Source: Polaromonas glacialis
GTDB lineage: Bacteria > Pseudomonadota > Gammaproteobacteria > Burkholderiales > Burkholderiaceae_C
Direction: 5' to 3'
Assembly: GCF_000709345.1 (NCBI RefSeq)
Contig: NZ_KL448328.1
Span: 36,933 to 100,932, forward strand
Length of the DNA stretch: 64,000 nt
Shown: one piece after another, positions 1 through 8,201 of the stretch
Layout: the number at the start of each line of letters is the position of its first letter
Numbering within the stretch: position 1 is the first letter of the stretch
Notes under the pieces: generated by a model
What the model saw: only the letters and a program-made list of their open reading frames with translations
Told to the model about the DNA's origin: nothing
Database searches by the model: none
Position numbers and translations under genes: made by a program

Positions 1-592
1 CGGCGATCAGGTCCTGGTAGGCGGCCTGCGCGCTCTTGTACGGAACGATGAGGAACTTAGCCTTGGCGCTCTTTTCAAACGCGGCGGCCAGCACCTGCTG
101 GCCGCTGCCCGCGCCGGCGGTGGCAATGGTGAAGGTCTCGGGCTGCAGTTTGGCCGCAGCCATGATCTGGCTGGCCGTGTCGAGCTTGAGGTCGGCGCGG
201 GCCGCCAGCACGTAGGGATAGCGGGCAACCAGCTTGACCGGGGTGAAGTCGTTTTGCGGGCTGTAGGCCTGCTTTTCGTACAAGGCGGCGTTGAAGACCA
301 TGTTGCTCAGTCCGCCGACCAGCAGCGTGTAGCCGTCGGGTGGCGCGATAGACACGCTTTTGGTGCCCACGACGGTGCCCGAGCCGGTGCGGTTGTCCAC
401 GATGAAGCTGCCCTTGAGCTGCTCGGTCAAGGTCTGCCCCATCATGCGTGCGACAAAGTCAAAGCCGCCGCCCGCGCCCGACGGGGCGACGATGACGACC
501 GGCTTGCCGGGGTAGGCGTCGACGGCGCGGGCTGATGGAGAAAGGAGGGTGGCGCACACGGCCGCCAGGGCGATGAGGGGTTTGAGTTTCAT
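1..592 (-). CDS. Bug-family (TctC-like) periplasmic solute receptor, C-terminus beyond window
   Basis: The frame reads from an ATG at 592 without a stop to the left edge, so about 197 residues are visible of a usual 320-330. It opens with a Sec signal peptide (MKLKPLIALAAVCATLLSPSARA) followed by the family signature around YPGKPVVIVAPSGAGGGFDF and a PPDGYTLL block typical of Bug receptors. These periplasmic proteins bind carboxylates or aromatic acids for tripartite tricarboxylate transport or sensing. It starts 8 bp after the SnoaL-like gene, so the two are probably co-transcribed. The ligand cannot be predicted. Confidence 0.9.
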   Translation of the reverse strand, partial: MKLKPLIALAAVCATLLSPSARAVDAYPGKPVVIVAPSGAGGGFDFVARMMGQTLTEQLKGSFIVDNRTGSGTVVGTKSVSIAPPDGYTLLVGGLSNMVFNAALYEKQAYSPQNDFTPVKLVARYPYVLAARADLKLDTASQIMAAAKLQPETFTIATAGAGSGQQVLAAAFEKSAKAKFLIVPYKSAQAAYQDLIA

Positions 593-600
593 GATTTGTC

Positions 601-1221
601 TTACTGAGTGGGGGATTGAGAGGACGACAGCCATGCGTCGTCTTCCTTGAACAGCTGGTGCTCAGCCGGGCTGTTGGGCGCCGGCAGATCCGGGGTAATG
701 GTGCCCCCCCCCATGGACTGCAAATAGGCGAGAAACCGGTAATGAGCCGGAAACGCCTGCAGCCGTTCGACATCAAGCGTCAACTCGTCCTCGGGATGCA
801 CGGCGCAGATGGTGTCTTTTTCATAAACCGGTATGCGCCTCTGGATTCGCCAAGCGCCGTTTTGCTTGACGAGCCGATCATGAAAGCGGCCATAACAGGT
901 CGCATCGACCGTTACGCCTTCAATTTCTGCACGCACCAGCAATTGGATGCGTGTTGCAGCCGTTGCGCGATCCTGATGGATGTCGATGATGGGCGTTCCG
1001 ATGTAATGCTGTACGTTGGAACCCTTCGCCGCCATGCGCTGCGATGCCTCGATGAAGTCCGTGGCTGTCCCGGCAAACCAGGTGGTGAGCATCCGGGCAT
1101 CGGGTGTGTAGCAGCCAGCCAGACGTGCCCAGTTGCAGGTGTCACGCCAGTAGCCCCAGCCCGCCAGCAGCTCCGCAATCTTCGCTCGCTCCAACAAACC
1201 GCCAAGTTCTTTGTCTTGCAT
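601..1221 (-). CDS. SnoaL-like (NTF2-fold) protein
   Basis: This encodes about 206 residues from the ATG at 1221; an in-frame ATG at 1275 would add 18 residues. The 1221 start is preferred because a GGA lies close upstream and because MQDKELGGLLERAKIAEL begins like SnoaL_4 proteins. The order of elements (N-terminal helix, GYWRDTCNWARLAGCYTPDA, then TWFAGTATDF and a long beta-sheet) matches NTF2-fold hydratase/isomerase-like or ring-hydroxylating-dioxygenase-beta-like proteins. The reaction is unknown. It is first of a two-gene unit with the Bug receptor and is divergent from the LysR gene. Confidence 0.75.
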   Translation of the reverse strand: MQDKELGGLLERAKIAELLAGWGYWRDTCNWARLAGCYTPDARMLTTWFAGTATDFIEASQRMAAKGSNVQHYIGTPIIDIHQDRATAATRIQLLVRAEIEGVTVDATCYGRFHDRLVKQNGAWRIQRRIPVYEKDTICAVHPEDELTLDVERLQAFPAHYRFLAYLQSMGGGTITPDLPAPNSPAEHQLFKEDDAWLSSSQSPTQ

Positions 1222-1297
1222 TGATGTTCCATCCAGAAATAAAGTAGTGCTAGTTTCATCCTGGGGCCGCAGCAACGCTAGATTACAAATAAGTCCA

Positions 1298-1320
1298 GCC
1301 TATACTTCTTTCGCATAGGC
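1298..1320. promoter_or_regulatory. LysR-type operator (T-N11-A box)
   Basis: GCCTAT-N11-ATAGGC is a perfect 6-bp inverted repeat with exactly 11 bases between the arms, so it fits the LysR consensus T-N11-A. It lies between the SnoaL-like gene and the LysR gene, about 77 bp upstream of the former's start at 1221 and 138 bp upstream of the latter's. The position is that expected for an activator that also represses itself. Confidence 0.7.
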
Positions 1321-1457
1321 CTTTGTGCAGGAATCAAGTTCAAAGAGACCAAATGACGTTGAACCGTCCGCGTGAGCTGCCCGCTATCGCAGAAAAAAGC
1401 AGCAGCCACGCGACAAAATCCGTTTATTGCATACGCACATGCTGAGGAGGCAAAAAG

Positions 1458-2363
1458 ATGAAGCTGCATCACCTGCGTGATTTGCTGGCTATCGCGGAAA
1501 AGGGAAGCATCAATTCAGCGGCCAAGCACCTTGGCATGGCGCAACCAGCGCTCAGCAGAAGCGTGCGCGAACTTGAGCGGGAAATCGGCGTTCCCTTGCT
1601 GGAGCGCCAGCCAACGGGCACCATGCTGACGCCCATGGGCATTCTGTTCGCACGCCGCGCAACGTCTGCCGTCAACGAGCTCAGGCGCGCGCGTGATGAA
1701 GTCCAGCAGCTGCAGGGTTCCGTGCAGGGCACGGTGGTGGCCTGCGTATCTGGAGTTGCGCATATCTCATTGTTGTCCGAGGCACTGGCACCGTTCTATG
1801 AGGCTTATCCCCATGTCAAGCTGCGAATTATCGAAGGCGTGTATCCAATGGTCGAGGCTAGGCTCAAGAGCGGCGCGGTTGACTTCTACATCGGAGCGGC
1901 GCCAGAAGGCGGGCCGGCACCCGACTTGCAACTGGTCAAGCTTTTCGACAATACCCGGGTTGTACTGTGCCGCGTCGGGCATCGGCTTTCAAAGGCGCGC
2001 TCGCTCGCCGAACTGGTGGATGCCAAGTGGGTTACCACATCGATTACCGATCATGCCGAGGCTGAATTCAGCAGCGTGTTTGCCAAGTTTGGCTTGCCCG
2101 CACCCCGGCTGTCCATCCAGGCCGAGTCCGCGCTGACCTGGATCACCGCTGTGGCATCCACCGACATGCTGACCATGTCACCCGTGCAATGGCTGGACTC
2201 CTCACTCATCAAAGGCGCGATTTCGCAGATCAAGGTGCAGGAACTCATTGCTGCCCCGGCAATTGTCCTGATACGGCGCCATGCGATTCCGCCGACGCCA
2301 GCGGCTGAATATCTGTGTGACATGATGCGCCGCCCCGCAAGCCGATACAACCTGAAAAAGTGA
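1458..2363 (+). CDS. LysR-family transcriptional regulator
   Basis: This is a 301-residue protein, normal for the family. The N-terminal winged helix-turn-helix (about residues 1-60) contains SINSAAKHLGMAQPALSRSV and EREIGVPLLER; the rest is the periplasmic-binding-protein-like effector domain. The start is fixed by a strong GAGGAGG ribosome binding site ending 8 bp before the ATG. It is divergent from the SnoaL-like/Bug unit, which is its likely target through the T-N11-A box at 1298-1320. The effector is unknown, probably the ligand or a catabolite of the compound taken up by the Bug receptor system. Confidence 0.92.
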   Translation: MKLHHLRDLLAIAEKGSINSAAKHLGMAQPALSRSVRELEREIGVPLLERQPTGTMLTPMGILFARRATSAVNELRRARDEVQQLQGSVQGTVVACVSGVAHISLLSEALAPFYEAYPHVKLRIIEGVYPMVEARLKSGAVDFYIGAAPEGGPAPDLQLVKLFDNTRVVLCRVGHRLSKARSLAELVDAKWVTTSITDHAEAEFSSVFAKFGLPAPRLSIQAESALTWITAVASTDMLTMSPVQWLDSSLIKGAISQIKVQELIAAPAIVLIRRHAIPPTPAAEYLCDMMRRPASRYNLKK

Positions 2364-2419
2364 ACAATGTCAGGGCTGCCCCATCAGAAATTCTTCATCA
2401 AAATCAAGCGAAGATTTTC

Positions 2420-2797
2420 TGACCTTGTCCCCTAAAAGTGGCGTTCTTGAGCCTTGTACAAAATGTGTTCAAGGAGTCAGGAAATGTCAGAAAAGCAAGT
2501 GCGTGGGCAGTACACGCTGGAATTCAAACTCGAAGCCGTTCGCCAGGTCAAGGCCGGACAGTCAGTGGCTGCCACGGCCAAGGTATTGGGCATCCCCAAG
2601 GCCAGCCTGAGCAACTGGGTGCGCCAAAGCGCCCGGGCCCCAATCAGAGGCGCAGGTGACAAGCCCGCGGTCACCCCAGAGCAGATGGAGCTGGCCCGTT
2701 TGCGCGCAGAGGTGGCGCGCCTGACGATGGAGCGCGACATCGCAAAAAAAACCGCGGCGTATGTCGCCCAGAATGTGTTGCGAGGTACGCCTGGACA
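2420..2797 (+). mobile_element. IS3-family insertion sequence, left part only
   Basis: The element starts near 2420 with TGACCTTGTCCCCTA, resembling IS3-family termini that begin TGACC. It holds a complete orfA and the first codons of orfB (R-Y-A-W in the -1 frame at 2783-2794). Sequence related to orfB then stops, and the orphan receptor gene follows on the other strand from 2845. No right end is visible. The element is a relic that cannot transpose by itself. Confidence 0.7.
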
Positions 2798-2882
2798 ACT
2801 GCCGGATAAAGTACCATCACATCGCCTGCTACGTGTTTACAACCTTACTTTTGCAGGTTGCCGCTGGCGCCCACGATCGTGA
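2484..2882 (+). pseudogene. IS3-family transposase OrfA, with foreign C-terminal tail
   Basis: From ATG 2484 (GGAG upstream) the product carries a helix-turn-helix (EFKLEAVRQVKAGQSVAATA to KASLSNWV) and a leucine-zipper-like helix (MELARLRAEVARLTMERDIAKK), the usual OrfA architecture. A run of eight A at 2744-2751 lies at the expected -1 frameshift region that would join OrfA to OrfB. Beyond about codon 100 the frame runs through truncated orfB DNA into unrelated sequence, so the C-terminal tail is an artefact of the deletion. Confidence 0.75.
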
Positions 2883-3993
2883 CGTCAACGCCGCCCCAGC
2901 CTTTGCGAGCCTGAGGTCCGTAATTAACCGAGATGCCCCCCAAATTGTATTCGCCCATCGTTTTCAAAGTGGTAAGCATGCGCTCTCGCGTGGGAGTGCC
3001 GCCAGCGCGCCTGACTGCCTCGCCTGCGATCTTGGCCCCCAAGAAGCCCTCCAGGCTGGCAAAAGAAAATTCGGCCTTGGGGTTGTGTGCCTTCATGGCA
3101 TTTTGGTATTCGGTAATCACTGTCTTGTTAGAGGTATAGGGGTACGGTGTTGCTTGGCTGAGCACAATGCCGCGTGCCTTGACCACGCCCGTGGTGGCGA
3201 TCAAATCGCTGTGCCGCACAACAGACAAACCATAAATCTGTAAAGCTCCTTCAGGCACGTCACGCACAGCCTTGATGAATTCAAATGCGGGCGCGCCTGC
3301 GGCCACTACCAAAATTCCCTTGGGCTTGGCTTGCACTATAGACTTGACCGCTGCAGTGACACTGGCCGCTTGCGTGTTGGGATTGAAATCGACTACTGAG
3401 CGGGACAGTACTTTCAGGCCCATCTCGGTCGCTCGTTTTTCAGCAAATTCAGCAAGCACCGGTCCAAACCCGACATTCATGTTGACGATCGAGATCGTGT
3501 CCTTGCCCCAAGTCTTGGCCTCTTTGAGCAAGGCTTCAATTTCTTCGGGAAAACCGCTTCGAAGCGGAAAAACGTTCTCAGCCTCGACAATATTTTTATC
3601 GCCCTGCATCGGTGCGATCATGGCAATGCCGCTCTTGCCAAATGCGTTTTCCTTGGTCAGCGCAGTCAAGCCCCCCGTATTCAAAAACCCGATCAGCCCG
3701 ACAACGGACGGGTTGGCAATTAACTGGCCAGTTAGTTCCACCATCTTTGCGGCCTGAATGCTGTCGTCGAGCACCTGCAGCTTGAGATTGTTGCCGTTGA
3801 TGCCGCCTTTAACGTTGACAGACTCAAAATAGGCCTCAATGCCGGCCTGGAGCTCTTTGGCATTGGCGATGGATGCAGGATTGGTTTGAGAGGCGATCTG
3901 TCCAAACTTGACGTCAGCCGCTGTGGCTGGATCCGCGGCGCATACAACAAGTCCGCATGTGAGAGATAAGAAAAATTTCGATGCTTTGACCAT
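2845..3993 (-). CDS. ABC-type branched-chain amino acid/aromatic acid receptor (LivJ-like, Peripla_BP_6)
   Basis: This is a 382-residue periplasmic binding protein with an N-terminal Sec signal peptide ending near ATA-AD. The KFGQIASQTNP start, the GINGNNLKLQVLDD block and the two-lobed pattern are those of Peripla_BP_6 (LivJ, or the aromatic-acid receptors common in Comamonadaceae). It has no permease or ATPase partner within the window, so it is an orphan that must dock with a remote ABC transporter or act as a sensor partner. Its 5' region is unusually AT-rich and carries two TGACA/TGTCA dyads. The IS3 relic abuts its 3' end. Confidence 0.88.
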   Translation of the reverse strand: MVKASKFFLSLTCGLVVCAADPATAADVKFGQIASQTNPASIANAKELQAGIEAYFESVNVKGGINGNNLKLQVLDDSIQAAKMVELTGQLIANPSVVGLIGFLNTGGLTALTKENAFGKSGIAMIAPMQGDKNIVEAENVFPLRSGFPEEIEALLKEAKTWGKDTISIVNMNVGFGPVLAEFAEKRATEMGLKVLSRSVVDFNPNTQAASVTAAVKSIVQAKPKGILVVAAGAPAFEFIKAVRDVPEGALQIYGLSVVRHSDLIATTGVVKARGIVLSQATPYPYTSNKTVITEYQNAMKAHNPKAEFSFASLEGFLGAKIAGEAVRRAGGTPTRERMLTTLKTMGEYNLGGISVNYGPQARKGWGGVDVTIVGASGNLQK

Positions 3994-4061
3994 GATTGTC
4001 TCAGTAGATTTGTAAGCAAAAATACATAACTATTTAAGGGTATCTTTGAAAGTAATTTCAG

Positions 4062-4157
4062 TGACATATAGTGTCAATGGTGGATTCCCTTCAATTTTTA
4101 TAAAATTGATAAATTGATTATTTTTCTATCAAAAATTGAGTTAATGACATGTTGTCA
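4062..4157. promoter_or_regulatory. Two TGACA...TGTCA dyads upstream of the LivJ-like gene
   Basis: TGACA-N5-TGTCA (4062-4076) and TGACA-N3-TGTCA (4145-4157) lie 69 and 152 bp upstream of the receptor start, in a stretch far richer in A+T than the rest of the window. Repetition of the same half-site suggests an operator pair, but the spacers differ and no regulator gene is adjacent. Confidence 0.35.
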
Positions 4158-4565
4158 AGTGAATAAAGCGTGAGGCAGGCTTAAGGCAGGTTCCACATCC
4201 AACATGACCACCGCATTCCACAACTAGAAAACCTCCCAGCGCAAGGTGCGTCCTGAAGTGGCAACTGAGCAATCTATTGAGGTGTCTGAAATAAACTTGG
4301 TTTAGCTGCGCAAGGCAAAACCGCTCATGAAGGTGTAATTGATCCCCGGTAGGGCGCTACTCTCAAAGCCACCCAAGGCTGGACTTTTGCCTGCAATACC
4401 AGCACTGACTGAAAAATTTGACAGAATACTTTTCGCCCGATGACATCAGCGATGTAAAAACCGGTTCGCCTGTTGCTGAATCCAAATTCGACTTGGCGCA
4501 TCACGATCTGCTCGGCGTTCACCGGTGGCTAATGCGACACAGAACTGCTTGCGAAGACACTCACC
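4158..4565. other. Intergenic region without a supportable gene
   Basis: Only short frames occur here, for example 4325-4522 on the minus strand (65 codons), which matches no family I recognise and has no ribosome binding site. A minus-strand frame ending near 4306 gives a GINYTFMSGFALRS-like tail that could be the end of a decayed exported protein, but it is interrupted by a stop after about 40 codons. This is probably decayed sequence. Confidence 0.3.
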
Positions 4566-5714
4566 TTATTTGACTATCGCTGTCCTACCCAGGCGTGCAA
4601 ACAGCTGTAGGGCATTTTCTTTCGCAATTCCCTCGTGTTCGGACTTGGTCAAACCGCTAAGCGTTCGAAAACTCTCGACATTGGCATCAATGCCGGCTGC
4701 CGGGGTAAAAGGAAAATCGCTGCCAAACAGGATGTGGCTCAGTGATGTGATTCGCCTTAGACGCTCAATGGCGCCATCGCTTGCCGACCCGGCCAGATCG
4801 TAATAAAGAGATGCCAGCACGCGGCGCACTTCTTCTGCCCCGCCGACAGGGCGTTGCTTTAGGAAGGGCAAGGTGGAAAATCCTGAAATCCGTTCTGCCA
4901 CTGCTGTCAATGCACCGCCTGCATGCGGAACGATCATGCGAATGTCTGGGTAGCGCGTCAGGGTACCGGCAAAGATCAGGTCCGTGATGGTTCGCGACGT
5001 ATCCAGTGGAAACTCAAGGATTGGTGCTGGCCTGCCCAGTCCGACTGACTCGAAACAGGGCGGAGAAGTCGGGTGCAGGAACAGTGTGGCACGGCGCCGG
5101 TTGAGTTCAGCAAAAATTGGATCGAGCCGCGTGTCGCCGAGGTAAATGCCGTGAACATTGGTTTCCATGACAATGCCGTCGAGCTTCAGGGTGTCGAGGG
5201 CATAGCCGATTTCAGCCAGCGAGGCGTTGATATCGGGCAAAGGCAACGTGGCAAAGGCCCCAAACCGATTGGGTTTACGCTTGACCAGATCGCCTGCAAA
5301 ATCATTCATTTCCCGTGCGAGTCGCTGGCGCGCCAGCGGATTCTTAAGAAAGCCGACGTTTGGCGAGGACACCGACAGGATCGAGGCTTCGATGTTGTAC
5401 TTGTCCATATGCGCCAGCGCTTTTTCTTCTGACCACTGCGGCACAGGAAAACCGCCATCCAGCGTCAGCAAGCCTTCGCTTGCCAAGGCACGCGCATAAG
5501 TCGGGGGAAGATAATGAGAATGGACATCAATCAGCCCGCAAACGCAACGCATAGCCCCTGGCCTGACTCCGCCATTGACTGCCACAGCGCCAGCCACGCT
5601 TGGCTCATCGATAGTTGCGCAACCGGAAGTTGCGCCAGCCAAGCCTAAGGCCAGGGAAGAGGTGATGTAGCCCAGCGCCGAGCGCCGTGATGGCTTGTTT
5701 TGTATCGATTTCAT
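4566..5714 (-). CDS. Exported ACMSD-type amidohydrolase/decarboxylase lipoprotein
   Basis: This is 382 residues from ATG 5714, chosen over 5729 because GGA lies 9 bp upstream. An SRRSALG twin-arginine-like motif and a hydrophobic stretch lead to a lipobox (ATSGC, Cys32), suggesting Tat export and lipidation. The amidohydrolase_2 fold follows with D-V-H-S-H (His65/His67), FLHPTSPP, VPHAGG and GSDFPF metal-site motifs. The family includes ACMSD, gamma-resorcylate and 5-carboxyvanillate decarboxylases, which are cytosolic, so an exported version is unusual. It lies downstream of the cupin gene, at the end of the cassette A gene series. The substrate is unknown. Confidence 0.85.
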   Translation of the reverse strand: MKSIQNKPSRRSALGYITSSLALGLAGATSGCATIDEPSVAGAVAVNGGVRPGAMRCVCGLIDVHSHYLPPTYARALASEGLLTLDGGFPVPQWSEEKALAHMDKYNIEASILSVSSPNVGFLKNPLARQRLAREMNDFAGDLVKRKPNRFGAFATLPLPDINASLAEIGYALDTLKLDGIVMETNVHGIYLGDTRLDPIFAELNRRRATLFLHPTSPPCFESVGLGRPAPILEFPLDTSRTITDLIFAGTLTRYPDIRMIVPHAGGALTAVAERISGFSTLPFLKQRPVGGAEEVRRVLASLYYDLAGSASDGAIERLRRITSLSHILFGSDFPFTPAAGIDANVESFRTLSGLTKSEHEGIAKENALQLFARLGRTAIVK

Positions 5715-5839
5715 TTTTAGAATTTCCAATTACCTATATTCAAATCATCATTTGCAGTCAAACGCCTGAACTCCGCTATGAATTCAAGGTTTTATGACTG
5801 GCGTCTTATTCCAGTCAAAAAGGGCGTGGCCGTTGACCA

Positions 5840-6061
5840 TCAATGGGCGGCTGCCAACTTGTTGGACGCCAGCCGTAACGTGGCTGTGACTTTATGAAGA
5901 AAATCATTTGAATTGAGAACAACTTGATTACCGCCAGGCAGTTCCTCCATACCTTCTCTGATTGAATAGAGGCTGATGGCAAAAGGTGTGCTTTTGTCTC
6001 GGAACATGGCGAAATAGCTTGCGCGGTTCAGGTCGCCCAAATAGTCGTAACTTGCCCGTGT
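5840..6061 (-). other. Open frame directly after, and in frame with, the cupin stop codon
   Basis: After the TGA of the cupin gene the same frame stays open for 73 further codons to about 5840. A TTG at 6040 could start a 66-residue product. No family is recognised and there is no good ribosome binding site. It may be a decayed gene end or chance. The rest of 5715-5839 is noncoding and includes the 5' leader of the amidohydrolase gene. Confidence 0.2.
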
Positions 6062-6487
6062 TCAGACCCATGGCGTTGGTTCAGGCACTGCGCATGGGCC
6101 CTGTGCATCAATACTGCTGAATGCAGCGGGGCCGACAACTTCCAGGTATTCCATATCCGGCGAGTAGTCAAAGAGAAAGTGGCGAATTCCCGGTGCCTGA
6201 TGCACGCAGTCGCCTGCCACGACCAGCGTCTCTTGGTTCTCATACATAAAGCGCGCCCAGCCCTTGAGCATGTACACAATGTGAAATTGGGCTTCATGAA
6301 CATGCCAGCCCGTGCCTCGTTCGGGAGGTTGATTAGCCTTCACCAGTTGTGCGATGACGCGTCCGCCTGTAGCCTTTTCGATGCCCAGGTCGCGGTAGGT
6401 GAAGAAGTCGCGCAGTCCTCCAGAAACAAAATCTGTGTCCGAGGGTTTAACGTGAGAAAAAATGGTTTGCAATTCAGGATTGTTCAT
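6062..6487 (-). CDS. Cupin-domain protein
   Basis: This is 141 residues with one conserved beta-barrel. Cupin motif 1 is visible as GTGWHVHEAQFHIVYMLKGWA (two His, then Gln/His in place of the usual Glu), and motif 2 as DCVHQAPGIRHFLFDYS. The N-terminal segment (FVSGGLRDFFTYRDLGI) resembles small cupins encoded beside aromatic catabolic genes. It may be a metal-dependent isomerase/dioxygenase or a ligand-binding auxiliary protein. It stands 333 bp after the MFS gene, so co-transcription with cassette A is uncertain. Confidence 0.82.
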   Translation of the reverse strand: MNNPELQTIFSHVKPSDTDFVSGGLRDFFTYRDLGIEKATGGRVIAQLVKANQPPERGTGWHVHEAQFHIVYMLKGWARFMYENQETLVVAGDCVHQAPGIRHFLFDYSPDMEYLEVVGPAAFSSIDAQGPCAVPEPTPWV

Positions 6488-6820
6488 GCTTCAGGTACTT
6501 TCATAAAATTAAATAAAGAACCCCGCCCCAAGGGGCAGGTATTGGAATCCTAGAAACCTGGAGTGGGGAGCGCCGCAAGCGGCGAGGAATGTACCCGCCA
6601 TGATTCAATTCGACGTTTCTAGAGTTTTCCTAAGGACACCAGGCTCGCCCGCACACACCAAGCTGCTCAAAAAAGAACTCTTTTGGTGCCCAACGCAGCT
6701 ATGCAGCAAAGCTGCCTGGAAACTTTAAAATGCACGGGTAGCCCGCTTGTCAAAACTTCAATGCGGTTGAAGCTTCCTGTTGGTGACAATTGATTTCGCA
6801 AGGCACTCTTTGAAAGGTAC
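6488..6820. other. Intergenic region between MFS and cupin genes
   Basis: No gene is seen. A GCCCC-AA-GGGGC hairpin at about 6524-6535, followed on the minus strand by a T-rich stretch, may terminate or attenuate transcription that enters from the MFS gene. An AAGAACTCTTT dyad near 6675 is short. The remainder is featureless. Confidence 0.35.
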
Positions 6821-8071
6821 CTAGCGCTGTTTGATCGGCGCTGTTTCCTTTAGCGAAATTGCCACGAAAAAACCGATGGCAAGCGCGATTGCAGCCAAAT
6901 GCATGATGTATTGGATGCCGTGGTTCTTCGCCACATAGCCAGCAATGACGGGTGCGATGCCACCGCCGAAAATCTCGCCGGTCCCGACCACGATGCCCGA
7001 GGCGGTTGACATCAGCTTGGCAGGTACCGACTCGGCACTGATTGGCCCCACCGTCAGGCAGATCATGCTGAAGACAAAAAACAAGGTGACGAACAGGCTG
7101 GCAAACAAGCGATACGGCTCGGCCCCGGTATGCATGAGGAAATACAGACCGATTGCTGCGCCGATGACAGAAATAATCATGACCGGCTTGCGTCCAAGGC
7201 GATCCGACAGTGCTGGCATGACCAAGGTACCCATCGTGCCGCCAAAACCAATGGCCGAGAGCACCAGGCCCATCTGTTCGAGGGACAGGTGCAGGTAGTC
7301 GATCAGGTAATTGGGCAGCAAGGCGCTGAGCACCACCAGGCAGGTGAGCCAGCACAGCATCCCCAGCATGTTTAAAGGAATGTTGCGGTACTTGAACACA
7401 TCGCTCCACTTGTGCTCAGACGCATCATGGGTCGAGGTGTGCAGTGCCGCGACCGTTGGCGTTGTGTTGCGTAGCACGCGATACAGCAGGTACGCCACGA
7501 TCAGGCCTGGAATCGAGACCATCGCAAAAATCCAGTGCCACTCGACCACCTTGAGCAACTGCGTGACGAGGATGGGCGCAATGCCCAGGCCAAACAACGG
7601 CAGCGCCGCCTGTTGAATCCCGATATTCAAGCCTTGCCGCGACGGCTTGGACGCATCGAGCGTTGCAACAATGCTGGGGGGCGTGTAGGCGCCTTCGGCA
7701 AAGCCGATCAGCGCGCGAATGGCCATCAAGCTGACGACACTGGTTGCCAGGCCGCTGAAGCCGGCCAGTAACGAGAAGATGATGATGGCCGGGATGATGA
7801 CCTTGCGATGCCCGAGCCTGTCCGAAAGATTGCCCATGAACAATGCAGAAACGCCCCAGGCGACTGCCAGAATGCCGGTGATGTGGCCTAGATCCTGGTA
7901 GTCGAGCTTGAGATCAGGCGCAATCACAGGAAAAAGCGGCAGCAGCATGAAGCGGTCCATGCCGACCAGGCCAAAGGCCAGGCACAGGAGGGTGACGGCT
8001 TTCCATTCGTAGCTCACGTCCCAGCGAGACGTCGTGCCGATGCTCGGATTGATGTTGACATGCGTGTTCAT
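6821..8071 (-). CDS. MFS transporter, aromatic acid/metabolite type
   Basis: This is 416 residues with twelve predicted transmembrane helices. The family signature in loop 2-3 (GNLSDRLGHRKVII) recurs in loop 8-9 (PALSDRLGRKPVMI), and helix 1 has the acidic pattern (GMDRFMLLPLFPVI) of aromatic acid:H+ symporters. It is likely an inner-membrane proton-coupled carrier for the cassette A substrate. It lies 130 bp after the outer-membrane channel gene in the same direction, so outer and inner membrane uptake functions sit together. Confidence 0.88.
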   Translation of the reverse strand: MNTHVNINPSIGTTSRWDVSYEWKAVTLLCLAFGLVGMDRFMLLPLFPVIAPDLKLDYQDLGHITGILAVAWGVSALFMGNLSDRLGHRKVIIPAIIIFSLLAGFSGLATSVVSLMAIRALIGFAEGAYTPPSIVATLDASKPSRQGLNIGIQQAALPLFGLGIAPILVTQLLKVVEWHWIFAMVSIPGLIVAYLLYRVLRNTTPTVAALHTSTHDASEHKWSDVFKYRNIPLNMLGMLCWLTCLVVLSALLPNYLIDYLHLSLEQMGLVLSAIGFGGTMGTLVMPALSDRLGRKPVMIISVIGAAIGLYFLMHTGAEPYRLFASLFVTLFFVFSMICLTVGPISAESVPAKLMSTASGIVVGTGEIFGGGIAPVIAGYVAKNHGIQYIMHLAAIALAIGFFVAISLKETAPIKQR

Positions 8072-8201
8072 GGTGATTAGTTGTTCAGGTGGTTTGTTGA
8101 AAAACGCTGCCCTCTTTTAGAGGACAGCGTGAGGTTTTCGTCCAATAGGCGTGCTGCTGCGTGAGCGTGAAATGCAAGTCCGATCGCGCCCAGCGTGGGT
8201 G

